Source: Agapanthus africanus (taxonomy: Eukaryota; Streptophyta; Magnoliopsida; Asparagales; Amaryllidaceae). Taken from it: a DNA stretch of 64,000 nt. Where the stretch lies: contig JASDDO010000016.1 in NCBI GenBank assembly GCA_030015575.1, positions 65,221,396-65,285,395 of the forward strand, written 5' to 3'. Position numbers and translations under genes: made by a program. Under the pieces are notes generated by a model that searched no databases, was not told where the DNA came from, and saw nothing but the letters and a program-made list of their open reading frames with translations. Of the stretch, positions 1 through 9,918 are shown piece by piece; positions within the stretch are counted from its first letter, which is position 1, and each line of letters opens with the position of its first letter.

Positions 1-1106
1 TGGCGTATTGACGAGTCTTTAGAGTCCCACACAGAAGTTTCCTGGTTCAAGCGAAATGAAGTAGGACACATATGTGATATGTGTGTAGGCCTGATTAAAT
101 ACGAGTATGTGATACCGTATTGTGATCTGGCAGTCATCTGTTATCGGTGCGGTTATATGTGATATAACCAGATTGTCGAATCAAGTGTTGATTTGATAAT
201 GTGATGTACAGATAAATGATATTAGTCGGTCATATATAATATAAACGGATTATTAGATCAAGTGTTGATTTAATAATGTAATATAAATTATATGTGATAT
301 AATTATATATTAACTAATATCATTAGCTCACTAATTATTCTTCATTAAATATATATTAATACATATGATATATATATATATATATATATATTAATGAAGC
401 ATGGCTTTTATGTTTCTATTTTGTGGAAATAGAAATGAGGTGTAAAATGAAGCATGGTTGCAAGCATGGGTTAAATACTTGTTTATTCATTCTTGACTCA
501 CTATTAAAGCATAGTTGCAATTTATTATTGCATAATTCCATGCTTGAATGAGTGAGGGATCTTGGCTTTTGATTGATTCATGTTCATTCCAAAAGACTTA
601 GCCATTTTTCTATCATGTTTGCTCTCTTGCTTCTTCTTCCTCCTCTTGCTTTGCCTCAAGCTTCAACCCTCACATGTGATGTGAATCATTAAGCTTGAGC
701 ACAAATTGGTGAGCTCTTAACATCCCCTACTTCATCAACTCACACCATTTTAACAAAGTAGTGTGATGTATTTCATACACTAAAGGGTTTAGTGTAGTGG
801 TAGCTTGAACTAGTAGGAGCTTCGAGGTGGATCATCTTTGGCGCGAAGGCTATGAAGGAAGCTTTTTCAAAGTCTTGAGAGAAGCCTTGTGGAGTCGCGG
901 GACTACTACACGGAGCATATTGAATAGAAGGACCGTCTGCAAAGGTTTTATTTTCATATTCTTTAGATGTAAAGTTGTTTGCATCTTGTTCAGTCTAAAT
1001 CTCTAATTAACGATTCTAGCGTAGGGTTCTTTGTAACGATAAAACTTTTTAAAACGGCATGCACGATGCCCCCCGAAACCTTGCTGTCGTTCTAAGGAAC
1101 CCTTCA
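1..1106 (+). mobile_element. J: Angela-type copia LTR, 3' part, plus strand
   Basis: This stretch is the reverse complement, with divergence, of much of the solo LTR at 36315-38522. Both share the run around GACGAGTCTTTAGAGTCC at their matching ends and both finish near AGGAACCCT(T/A)CA. It is therefore the 3' portion of an Angela/BARE-type LTR in plus orientation, with its 5' part left of the window. It stops at 1106, where the minus-strand LTR of element A begins, so it looks inserted into A's LTR. Whether it is a solo LTR or the 3' LTR of a whole element cannot be told here, because the other end and its TSD are outside the window. No gene lies in it. Confidence 0.75.
368..391. repeat. (AT)n microsatellite in LTR J
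   Basis: A run of about 12 TA units lies inside LTR J. It sits in an AT-rich stretch and could overlap a TATA-like promoter element of the LTR, but simple-repeat slippage explains it equally well. Confidence 0.8.
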
Positions 1107-1447
1107 AGAAGCGTATACACAAGTCTACCCTGGAGTATCGATGCCCCGTCTCGATAATCCTACGACTAGGGACCTGTATAAGGATGTGCTTGTAGATTAC
1201 CCAGCCCCTACTAGTGTGACTGCCAACACAACGCCGGTAATCAAGAAAAGATCCTAAGGGCTCTACTAATATGTATAAGCGATATGTTAAAAGAAACACA
1301 TGCACATATTGAAGTAGAAACAAACCATGTAGCTTACTACCATTTTGAGCAGGACTGTCAATACTAATGTGAATATCCCAAACTTCCATTAAGTAATATA
1401 CAATCCAGTATGATACAATAATGGCCTCTATGGCATATACACTAACA
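1107..1447 (-). mobile_element. A: remnant of the 3' LTR (U3 side)
   Basis: Read on the minus strand, this begins TGTTAGTGTATATGCC at 1447, the usual start of Angela/BARE-type LTRs (TGTT...ATGCCCTAGAGGC). It directly follows a polypurine tract. Positions 1107-1260 match 30480-30652 in A's other LTR closely. Only about 340 bp of an LTR of roughly 2.1 kb remain, and the rest is displaced by LTR J. The boundary at 1106/1107 is inferred from where similarity to the 30480 region starts. Confidence 0.85.
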
Positions 1448-1458
1448 ATCTCCCACTT
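1448..1458 (-). other. A: polypurine tract
   Basis: The minus strand reads AAGTGGGAGAT directly before the LTR start. This is the plus-strand primer site typical of Ty1/copia elements, and the same motif precedes the LTRs of C and H. Confidence 0.8.
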
Positions 1459-1461
1459 GCA

Positions 1462-2726
1462 CTAGGGCCATGTGCTGGCATATCGCAGACCAATCATCTT
1501 AAATAGCCTCTCGAACTGCGTCTGAGGGATGGCCTTTGTGAATGGATCTGCAATGTTGTCCTCTGTAGCAACTCTTCGAACCACGATCTCCCGGCGATCC
1601 ACGATCTCCCTGATCAAGTGATACCGCCTCAAGATGTGTCTGGACTTCTGATGGGACCTGGGTTCCTTTGCTAAAGCTATAGCCCCATTGTTATCACAAT
1701 ACAGAGGTATTGGATCAACAATGGACGGAACCACTTGAAGTTCTGTTAAGAACTTTCTCATCCAGACTGCTTCTTTTGTGGCATCAGAAGCAGCGATATA
1801 CTCAACGTCCATCGTCGAGTCAGCAACGGTGTCCTTCTTGGAACTCTTCCAGTAGACCGCCCCTCCATTGAGGGTAAAGACATAACCTGACATAGACTTG
1901 GAGTCATCCTTGCCACTCTGGATGCTGGAGTCTGCAAAGGCCTCGATCTGGAGGTCTTTTCCATCGTAAACCAAGAACATATCCATAGTCCTTCTCTGGT
2001 ACTTGAGGATGTTGTTTACTACTATCCAGTGCTTCTCCCCTGGGTTTGACTGATACCGTCTTACCATGCTGAGTGCATAAGCTACATCTGGTCTGGTACA
2101 CAACATCGCATACATTATAGAGCCTACCGCAGAAGCGTAGGGTATAATAGACATGCGATCCCTTTCCAAATCAGTCTTGAGAGATATCTCTTTGGAGAGG
2201 GTGATTTCGTGACAAGCCGGTAAATTACCGCGTTTTGAATCTTCCATACTGAATCTTTTCAGTACAGTGTCGATGTACCTGGACTGTGAAAGTCCCAACA
2301 TCCTCTTAGATCTATTACGATAGATCTGGATCCCCAGAATGTAAGAGTCATCACCAAGGTCTTTCATGGAGAATCTGTGTGACAAAAATCCTTTGACAGA
2401 TTGTAGCATAGGAATGTCATTTCCTATCAAGAGAATGTCATCCACGTACAAGACAAGGAATACAACAGTTCGTGCTACAATCTTACTATAAATGCATGGC
2501 TCATCTGGATTTTTGATAAAGTGAAATTTTTTGACCGTTTCATCAAAACAGATGTTCCAACTCCGCGATGCCTGCTTTAGTCCATAGATGGACTTAAGCA
2601 ACTTGCACACATTCCTGCTGCTCCCACTCTGAATGAAACCCTCTGGCTGGTCCATATAGACACACTCATCTAAATTTCTATTTAGAAAAGCGGTTTTTAT
2701 GTACATCTGCCAAATCACATAATTAT
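1462..2726 (-). pseudogene. A: copia pol, reverse transcriptase (C-terminal part) and RNase H
   Basis: The minus strand encodes a long Ty1/copia reverse transcriptase and RNase H segment. Visible landmarks are the KTAFLN block near its start, LKSIYGLKQASRSWN, the catalytic box YVDDILLIGND, the connection region PYASAVGSIMYAM, and RNase H motifs such as GYVFTLNGGAVYWKSSKK and ADPFTKAIPQ at the end. The frame runs to the polypurine tract, as expected at the 3' end of copia pol. Its upstream end at 2726 is the insertion point of B, and the matching upstream part resumes at 24103. The element as a whole is broken. Family assignment is firm at Ty1/copia level; the Angela lineage is supported by the LTR ends. 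Confidence 0.93.
2722..2726. repeat. Target-site duplication of B, left copy (ATTAT)
   Basis: ATTAT here and at 24098-24102 flanks element B exactly, and both copies lie in the reverse transcriptase region of A. Confidence 0.92.
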
Positions 2727-4473
2727 TGTAACGTTTTGAAAATCGTTTCGGTGAAATTTCGGAAAAACGGTAAAATAAGGGGGTTTTCTGTAAAAAGTCA
2801 AAATGCAAATATCTTTATTATAAAATTAAATATACATATTCTAGCTATGTAATTGCTAGTATTTTGTGTTTATTGAGCCACTGGTGAAATTTCAAATTTT
2901 CTGAAATTTTTTCCGAAATTAATTATTTTAATATTATTTTAAGCCGTCACTAATATATTTAATTAGGGAAAATTACAAATTGGAATGAGTTGAAACAAAT
3001 TTTGTGTATCATAAAACATTAAATAAAATTTTATCATGTGGTTTTTGAAACGAAATCGTTTACCAAAACGGTTTAGAAAATATCGAAGAAAAAGGCTTTT
3101 TTTTCGGTGAAATTAGTGTTAATGGAAGTGGGGTATAACGTTTATCATTTTTTCTCACCTAAACAAAACCCACACCCATCCTCAAATTTCTGGCCGAGCA
3201 CTATGCTGTCCCCCCACCTCACACTCCAAATTTTGAATGAAATGAAAGCTTAGAATAGAAAATGAAAACAATAAAGAATGAGTAATGGACTTTGTTGACT
3301 TTGGGAGTTTCCACCTACACCTAACCCCTCAAATTTTCTCTCTCCCCCTCACCTCATCATTCCCGATCCCTCCCCATCCTTGCTGCAGCAGCATCCCTCC
3401 CAAATCCCCCACTTCTTTTTGCATTAAAAAGTCTTCAAAAATCCTTCAAATCCACTCAAAAACCTCAATAATTCTTCAATTAAATCCCTACCCATTTCTC
3501 ATTGGCCATTCTAGTATGGATTTGGGAGCAATAGACCAACTTTGGAGGTTAAATTTTTCATGTTTGATCTCTTGATCATGAGGTATAAGCTTCATTCAAA
3601 ATTGTTACTTGTTAATTGTTTGTTTGAATTTAGTTTTAATTAGATGTTGTTATAAACTTAATTGCAAAATGAGAATTTCAAGAGAATGGGTTGTGACCTA
3701 ATTAGGGGTTTTATCATTAGAGTGTGGTTTTAATGAGTATGATATCATGCCAATGTTATGTAAAATGTAATCTTGTTACTTATTGCTAATTGTAACATTA
3801 AAACATCCAAATTAACCTTTTTAAAGCAAACTAGGTTTTAGCAATTAGTTGCAAATGTGAGATTAAAAATCTAATTAGGGTATTCATGGCATTATTAACA
3901 TTATAAGTTATAGTTTAATAATTTAGATCATGTAAATCAAAGCTAAATTGTTGTTTGTGCATGTTTGCTATAAAATGGTTGAAATTGGTTAATTTTGTTA
4001 ACTAGATTTTTGGATTAATGTAATTTATTGAGATTAAAAATATGGAAGTGATTTGTATGACTTAGTTATGATGTTTAATAAGTATTATTACCATTAGAAT
4101 TATTAAAACATCAAGTTTTGTACTAAAACGGTAAATTTTTGCTTGCTAGGTTTCGGAAAAATAGCTTTAAAGTGAGTTTTGGGTTTTTGTAAATTTTAAC
4201 CTATTTCATATAATAATTGGTGGTTTGTGAAACCATGATTGGTATGTTTAGTGTTTTATTGATCAATCGACGTTTTTACGCCGATATCGAGGGTTTTTGA
4301 GTTGATTTGTGAAAGCAAACCATGGGTTTTGACCTATGTGGGATCTGTGTGTCGTTTTGGTCATGAGTCGGATTTTAATGCGATACGGTATCTTATGATA
4401 TGTAGCTACCCCACATGGACTTCGAGACGACAAGTAAGCGCATGGCGACTCGGCACCGGCGAGCGAGGACCAG

Positions 4474-4531
4474 GTGAGTAGATTTATATCTACGGGGAGA
4501 AGTCGGGTGGATGGCGTATAGCACCCCCGCA
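4474..4531 (+). promoter_or_regulatory. LTR block conserved between B and D
   Basis: These 58 bp match 41001-41058 (reverse strand, D's LTR) at all but about 3 positions, although most of the two LTRs has diverged far more. The block holds two dyads: GTAGAT...ATCTAC and GGGTG...CACCC. The same block is present in B's other LTR near 11662-11719, and it is where element F interrupts D's second LTR. The function is unknown; a transcription-start, R-region or polyadenylation role is possible. Confidence 0.6.
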
Positions 4532-4541
4532 GTCCGTGGTG

Positions 4542-4563
4542 GTGTATACGGATGCGTATACAC
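4542..4563. repeat. Palindrome in B's 5' LTR
   Basis: GTGTATACG and CGTATACAC form a perfect 9-bp inverted repeat around a 4-base centre. The same palindrome is at 11734-11755 in the 3' LTR. Confidence 0.8.
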
Positions 4564-4663
4564 ACCAACAATTATTATATGTTATTTGGGATTAATAACG
4601 ATGTTAGGATGGATATTGGTGTGTTGGATTACCTTAGTGTTGCGAACCCTAGGGTAGTGTTGC

Positions 4664-4712
4664 ACTACACATACACACATACATACACACATACATACTT
4701 GCATACATTCCT
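4664..4712. repeat. CA/CATA-rich microsatellite in B's LTR
   Basis: Repeats of ACACATACAT type follow the palindrome. The 3' LTR has the same run near 11857-11905. Confidence 0.75.
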
Positions 4713-7226
4713 ATTTATATGTGCTCATGGGATTCTTTATAGTTATGTGTTCACATGGGTATGAGACTATGTGTTCACATACGGATATGAGTACGATACT
4801 TGGGATTGAAAAGAGTCGATGAGATTTGTTTTGTGGTTATGATATCGGTTTGTACGAGACTGTCGATCAGTAGTCAGATCATGACTATATTGATGATATT
4901 AGTATTGTACTAGACATAGGTCAGTACCCTGGACTATGATCTTGGATAAAGAGGATACCAGATGAATAGTGTGATGAATATGATATTAACCCATACCCAG
5001 ATTTAGGGATGCCGTACGACGGATTTACGTACGAGCTATATTTTGATGATTGATCCGCACTCTTGACTTGGGATTTCTGATTATAGATATGGTATCGGAT
5101 ATGATATTATTGAGGCGGGATCACCGACTAATATATATACAGGTATGTATATGTATTGACTCAGATGTTAGGCGGTTTCCTTACCTGTAGTCCAGCTGGT
5201 TAGCTTAGCCCTTTAGTTTAGTTTAGTTGTCAGATTAGATTCGATTCTTACATATTTCAAAAACTAACGAATCGTGGGTATTTTAAAAGACAGCCCAAGG
5301 GATCCTACGGATATTTCAAAAGACGTATCTTTTCATAAAACCACCGTAGCCCCTATTTTCAAAACCCCATGATTCGTGTTTTTTCAAAATGCACCATTTG
5401 TAGGACTTATATTAGATTAATGCAGATTAGTTATAATTGCGTCTAGTATTCAGCTCCCGCTCATTATTGTGGTTCGCTTCGCATCGCATGCTTATATTAT
5501 GTTTCATACTCCATTATTGATATCATGCTGTTAGGACACCAGCACCATTACCGATGATGCGTATGTACCACGTACACTTACTTGCCGGCTCACACACATC
5601 TTCATCGGTAATTGCCATGTCACGTACACCTTAGAAAATATTATTGCTTGACTTAGCTTGTTAGTTAGTAATTTGACATGATATTAGTATACCTGCCTTA
5701 TATGCCGGCTTAACATTGTAGTTATTACTTGTCACTTCATGCATAATGTTATTCATTGTTATGCCTACATTCATGGTTTTACATGCTATTGATGATTTGG
5801 ATTCGGATTTCCATGAGATTTTCTGGATTTGGGAAGGGGGGGGGACCGCAAAAACTTATATAAACCGATTTCTCTCTTTTTAAATAAAAAAGTGCGGTTT
5901 TTCCCATGATGTATGAGTCGTCCACCATGAGTTTGCTGATGGATTTCGAGACCCGATTCGAGGAGACGGATGAACCGTTTCGGGTACATGGTGGACCCGG
6001 TAAGGTACCCCGGGGCAAGAAGCGCGTGATGATGACGATGTGAGCCTGGCAGGGGAGCATTACCTACCGATGATTTTACCCGACGCGTCGGATATCCGGA
6101 GGATACCGTCGTGGTCTTGAGATGGATGGTAGGGGCCGGTCTGGACTGACGGCGCCCTAGATATTGTGATTAAGACATCGAGATTTCGAGATATTGAGGT
6201 ACAGAGACTATGATACAGAGATATCGAGATATTGGGATTACGTTTCGTGCCGATACTAGGCACTGTTTTATGCTGATTTCATTATGATACCTCATTTTAA
6301 AAATACATAGGAAATCTCACTAAATTATGAAAACAGTTCTTCATTTACATGTATTCTATTTTCATGCATTCATACCTCATTCATATGAAATATTGCTACC
6401 TGAGGCACTGACACGGGCACATGAGATTACACTCGGGTTAGATATTTACCCTAGCCTTGTTATAGGTTGCATGTTATATATATAATTGAGGATATATTAT
6501 GATCATTGACCTAGGTTGCGTTATTTATGTGATTTCTTTCCGTAGATGTTTTTCTATTCACGAGTTGGCAACTCAACCCTGTTGTGCCCGGGTTTCTTGC
6601 AGGTTTGCCGTACAGGTTTCATTACGGCTTTGCGGGCATAGTTTTCTTCGGGTGATTTGCTAGTAGGTGGGTTTACCTGTATCGTACCCCCATTATATAT
6701 CTTGTATATTATTATTCTATTGTATCTAGAAGTTCCATCAACCAAACATGTATTTATTTCAGAGATAGAGACCAGTGATGTTTATTCTTTCGACCTTAGA
6801 GTCGCACGTTGTATTTCTGTGGATTTCTTGTTGTTTTGAGTTTCTATTTGAGTTTTGATCCTCACCCTTGGCGTTGTATATTATATTGCTTGTGTGGTTT
6901 TGGCCGTCGATTGACGAAGAGTTAGCTCCCGCTTGGGGATGCCCTTTTTTTTGATTTCGTATACTATTCATATTGTATCCCGTTTGGGGGGAAGTATTTA
7001 CAACGGAGACTCTGCCAAAATTTTCAGAAAATACTTGATGCTTTTAAAAACCGCATAATTCGGCTTATGCTATTAAAACTACTTGTTTTAAATTGGTTTT
7101 CCTTCACTCTACTACTTTTCTTGGTTTGGATTTCTGGGTTTTCGGCTTACTTAGATTACATACGTCTCAAGACGTCTCGTAGTTTAAGTGCCGGTCATGT
7201 TCCGTACTTTCGGGACGTGACAAAGT

Positions 7227-7238
7227 TGGTATCAGAGC
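7227..7238 (+). other. B: primer binding site (initiator tRNA-Met)
   Basis: TGGTATCAGAGC lies 4 bases after the 5' LTR end. This is the standard plant minus-strand primer site, complementary to the 3' end of initiator tRNA-Met. Confidence 0.92.
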
Positions 7239-9904
7239 ATTAGGTTTTACCTTCGGAGCGTAGGATGACACTTGGTTGATGGAATAGGTGACTAAAGTAG
7301 AGTGACGTACCGTGGGTATGTTCCGCGGCATACTTACGATACGCTACTCCGCTTAAGAATTCTTAGGATGTACATTTCCTTGTTCAGTATTATATTCATT
7401 CCCGATCTAGCCTCATCAGTACCAGTTATGGTTTTGCTGCCACGATTACGGGCAGGGAGAGCTACAGCTAGAGTTGCGGTCAGCACGAGCTCGTCACGAA
7501 CGAGGACTGACCAGGGCGAAATTCCGGCAACACACGATTGCAGAGATGTGTCTTTTTACTGTGTTTCCGCGCCGCGAGCGTTTGGCGGATCGCCTTTATG
7601 AGGTTACTCGGATGTGCTGATCGACACTAGAGGATTGAGCCAATGATAGAGGCCAGCCAAATTTTGATGACCGTTGGTGTGTTGCTTATTCATGATGATC
7701 GAGGAACTGTTCAGCGTGCAGACGAGCGAGCCAGTTATTGCTGCGAACGACGAGATATTGCCCCAGATGCTGGAATTAGTGCAGAACGAGTTGTACTAAA
7801 AGATGATAGAAGGTCCCTAGTCATCGAGGATGAATGACTAGGATATATGGATCGTTCGCCTACCCCGATGCGAGGTCATCAGATAGATTGATTCCAGCTA
7901 GAGACGACTTCACGCGGAGACGTTGGGAGTCGACAGAGACGATCGAATGTCAGAAACCTATTATTCCAAGTTTAAAGTATTCGGAAAGACATGCAGGCAA
8001 TTCTATGGTTCCTCTAGAAGAATGAAACCCTAACTCGACTTAATAACCGTGTGAAATCCTTTGAACCTTCGAGTTTGCGGCAGTTCTACGGCGCCATTAG
8101 TGAGGCTTGGGTTTGCCCTTCTACGGCTGGACCACCGATGCTGTGGTATGTACTCGATACTATTAAACTGTGCCTAAGATGTTGAGCTTTTGGGGGATTA
8201 TGAGGTTTTGACGACTCGATCGGATGGCTCGACTTAATTCGGATGCTAGGTGGTGAGATGCATTTCTTGGGAGACTCCAGGTACGAGGATAGCCGTTGGA
8301 GCTTAGTCCATGCAGCCGCGATGAGACGAGTCCGAAGCAGTCGACATTAGAGAAAAGTGGAGTAAGAGGTTCGTACAAGATCTGGATATGATGACGTTCC
8401 ACTCCGCCGAAATCAGAGATGCGATGCACATGCCGAGGCATTGTACTTGGATATACCTTCCAGTAGCAGTCGTGATGAGGATGCAGCCGTTCCGGAGCAA
8501 GAAGCAGATGTAGTAAAGGGCGATGACTTCTGGGCAGTTAGGCAGAGATGAGACTTGGATGAGACCTTGAGCAGGAATCCTTCCAGGCCACTGATGCAAT
8601 GATATTTGCACCCAGGATCAGATGTGTCACGTGCATTCAGAGAGCCAGAGGACGACGCCAGTGATATGCTGCCTTGACAGGGCCGATGAGCCGATGGATC
8701 GTGAGATTGGTAATCCACGGAGAAGACTTGGACCCAGGAGTGGTCATGTTACGCACACCAGCAGGCCAGAGTTCAGGATCGCCGACGAGATACGTTATGA
8801 GTGATCACGACAATTGGCCAGAGATTCTTAGAGGGTGTACTTGAGCGGGACTATTCCGCCATACTTGATTTCGATGTTTTGGGCGATCTATTCACATGAC
8901 TTATTTTGATGATTGAGTTTCGTGGTATTTGTTTTCATGGACCATGGTTGCGCCTATTGAGTATTTATGATTTTGCATAGTTGTTTCACTTAATATCGCT
9001 TTCGTGCCTTGGTTTCTCATGTTTATGATTTTATGGGTTTCATACGGTTGAGTTGATTCCGTGCGTATGCACGCACACGATATAGTTTTTGCACTCGGTA
9101 TAGTTCACGTATGCTGCAGTGCAGTGATTCGTATTTTATGCACTTGGATGCACTGGACTTCGATTTCGAGGGTGATGCTCGATATTTGTTTTGTGCATTT
9201 TATGCACCTGATTGGATTTTGCGCATGCTCGACGCTTGATATTGGATTTCATGATTTCGTGCATGATGAATGCACCGGATTTGGATTTTTAGCGCATGTC
9301 GGGCGCATGTTATGAGATGCGATTTTGGTGCACACCAGATGCACTAAATCGAGATTTTTCGTGCATGTCAAATGCACCTGATTTTGCTGTCAGGCACACA
9401 CGTTGCCTATGACCGATGTTGTGTGCACACCCGTTGCACCTTGATGTTGTTTCTGTGCACAGGTATGGCACATTCATGGATTTTGATTTCCGTGCGCACC
9501 GGACGCACAGGGTTTTCATATGCACTTTTGGGATTGATTCCTATGGAGCAGTATATTTTCATGATATTTCAATTTGTTTCGTACTGAGCAGGACTAGTCA
9601 GAGGACAGTACCTGAGTGTGTTTTGCACGCATTTCCTTCAGATATTTACATGTATAGTTCCGAATTATAGCATATCGGTTTTGCTTTGGATTTGGCATTC
9701 GTGTCTTCACCTTGACTCCGATGATTTCAGGATACTTGACGGAGTTTTGATTTTGAGTTATATGCTCATTTTTCATGCGCATGCGCTGCGCTACGATTTG
9801 TTTTATGTACTTATGATTTCGGAGCCCCGACGACTGGATGGTTTTGCTTAGATATTTTAGTATTTGGGGGAAGTTTTAATTTAAATTCGGGGACCGAATT
9901 TCTT
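7239..9904 (+). mobile_element. B: internal domain, no intact gene, possible gag-derived start
   Basis: About 2.7 kb that should hold gag-pol in an autonomous Gypsy element has only short open frames. One at 7302-7601 contains an Arg/Ala/Ser-rich stretch (GRATARVAVSTSSSRTR), which loosely recalls the basic N-terminus of chromovirus Gag, so part of the domain may be a decayed gag. This is weak. The 8600-8800 part matches the 44040-44290 region of D and the filler at 30653-30925, all in the same relative orientation. The right end holds the hairpin array (9061-9508), listed separately. No polymerase motif was seen in any frame. Confidence 0.7.
9061..9508 (+). repeat. B: array of about ten short GTGCA...TGCAC hairpins
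   Basis: Short inverted repeats recur every 30-65 bases with stems of 4-6 bp and loops of 3-8. They lie at 9061-9076 (GTGCGT/ACGCAC), 9193-9207, 9259-9275, 9328-9344, 9361-9377, 9393-9407 (GGCA/TGCC), 9423-9439, 9455-9471 and 9492-9508 (GTGCG/CGCAC). Two-sided changes that keep pairing suggest selection for the fold or repeated copying of a folded unit. A matching array lies in D at 43460-43950. Between hairpins the spacer often reads like CTGATTTTG. Confidence 0.75.
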
Positions 9905-9918
9905 TAAGGGGGGAAGAT
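9905..9918 (+). other. B: polypurine tract
   Basis: AAGGGGGGAAGAT lies directly before the 3' LTR start TGTAACG at 9919. D has the matching tract on the minus strand at 42728-42741. Confidence 0.85.

Larger units (their letters stand above)
2727..7222 (+). mobile_element. B: 5' LTR (4496 bp)
   Basis: Starts TGTAACG and ends GTGACA, three bases before the primer site. The stretch 3150-3550 is pyrimidine-rich, with many CCCTCC runs. Positions 4474-4531 are a block strongly conserved with D's LTR, and 4542-4563 is a palindrome. The LTR is uninterrupted, so its 13-bp stretch around GGGTTAGATATTTACCC at about 6430 is the empty site for element C in the other LTR. The short open frames in it are not supported as genes. 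Confidence 0.9.

Noticed and set aside
1003-1389. 128-codon minus-strand frame
   Set aside because: It spans the junction of LTRs J and A, and no domain is visible.
3285-3575. 96-codon frame present in both LTRs of B (also 10476-10766)
   Set aside because: It lies in a pyrimidine-rich LTR stretch. Being in both copies follows from recent LTR identity, not from selection.
7226-7238. tRNA-Met-like matches at the primer sites as tRNA genes
   Set aside because: Only the 12-13 bases complementary to the tRNA 3' end are present, so these are primer sites.
7302-7601. 99-codon frame in B as an intact gene
   Set aside because: There is only a loose basic stretch like a Gag start and no continuation. 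It is kept only as a possible decayed gag piece in the internal-domain entry.
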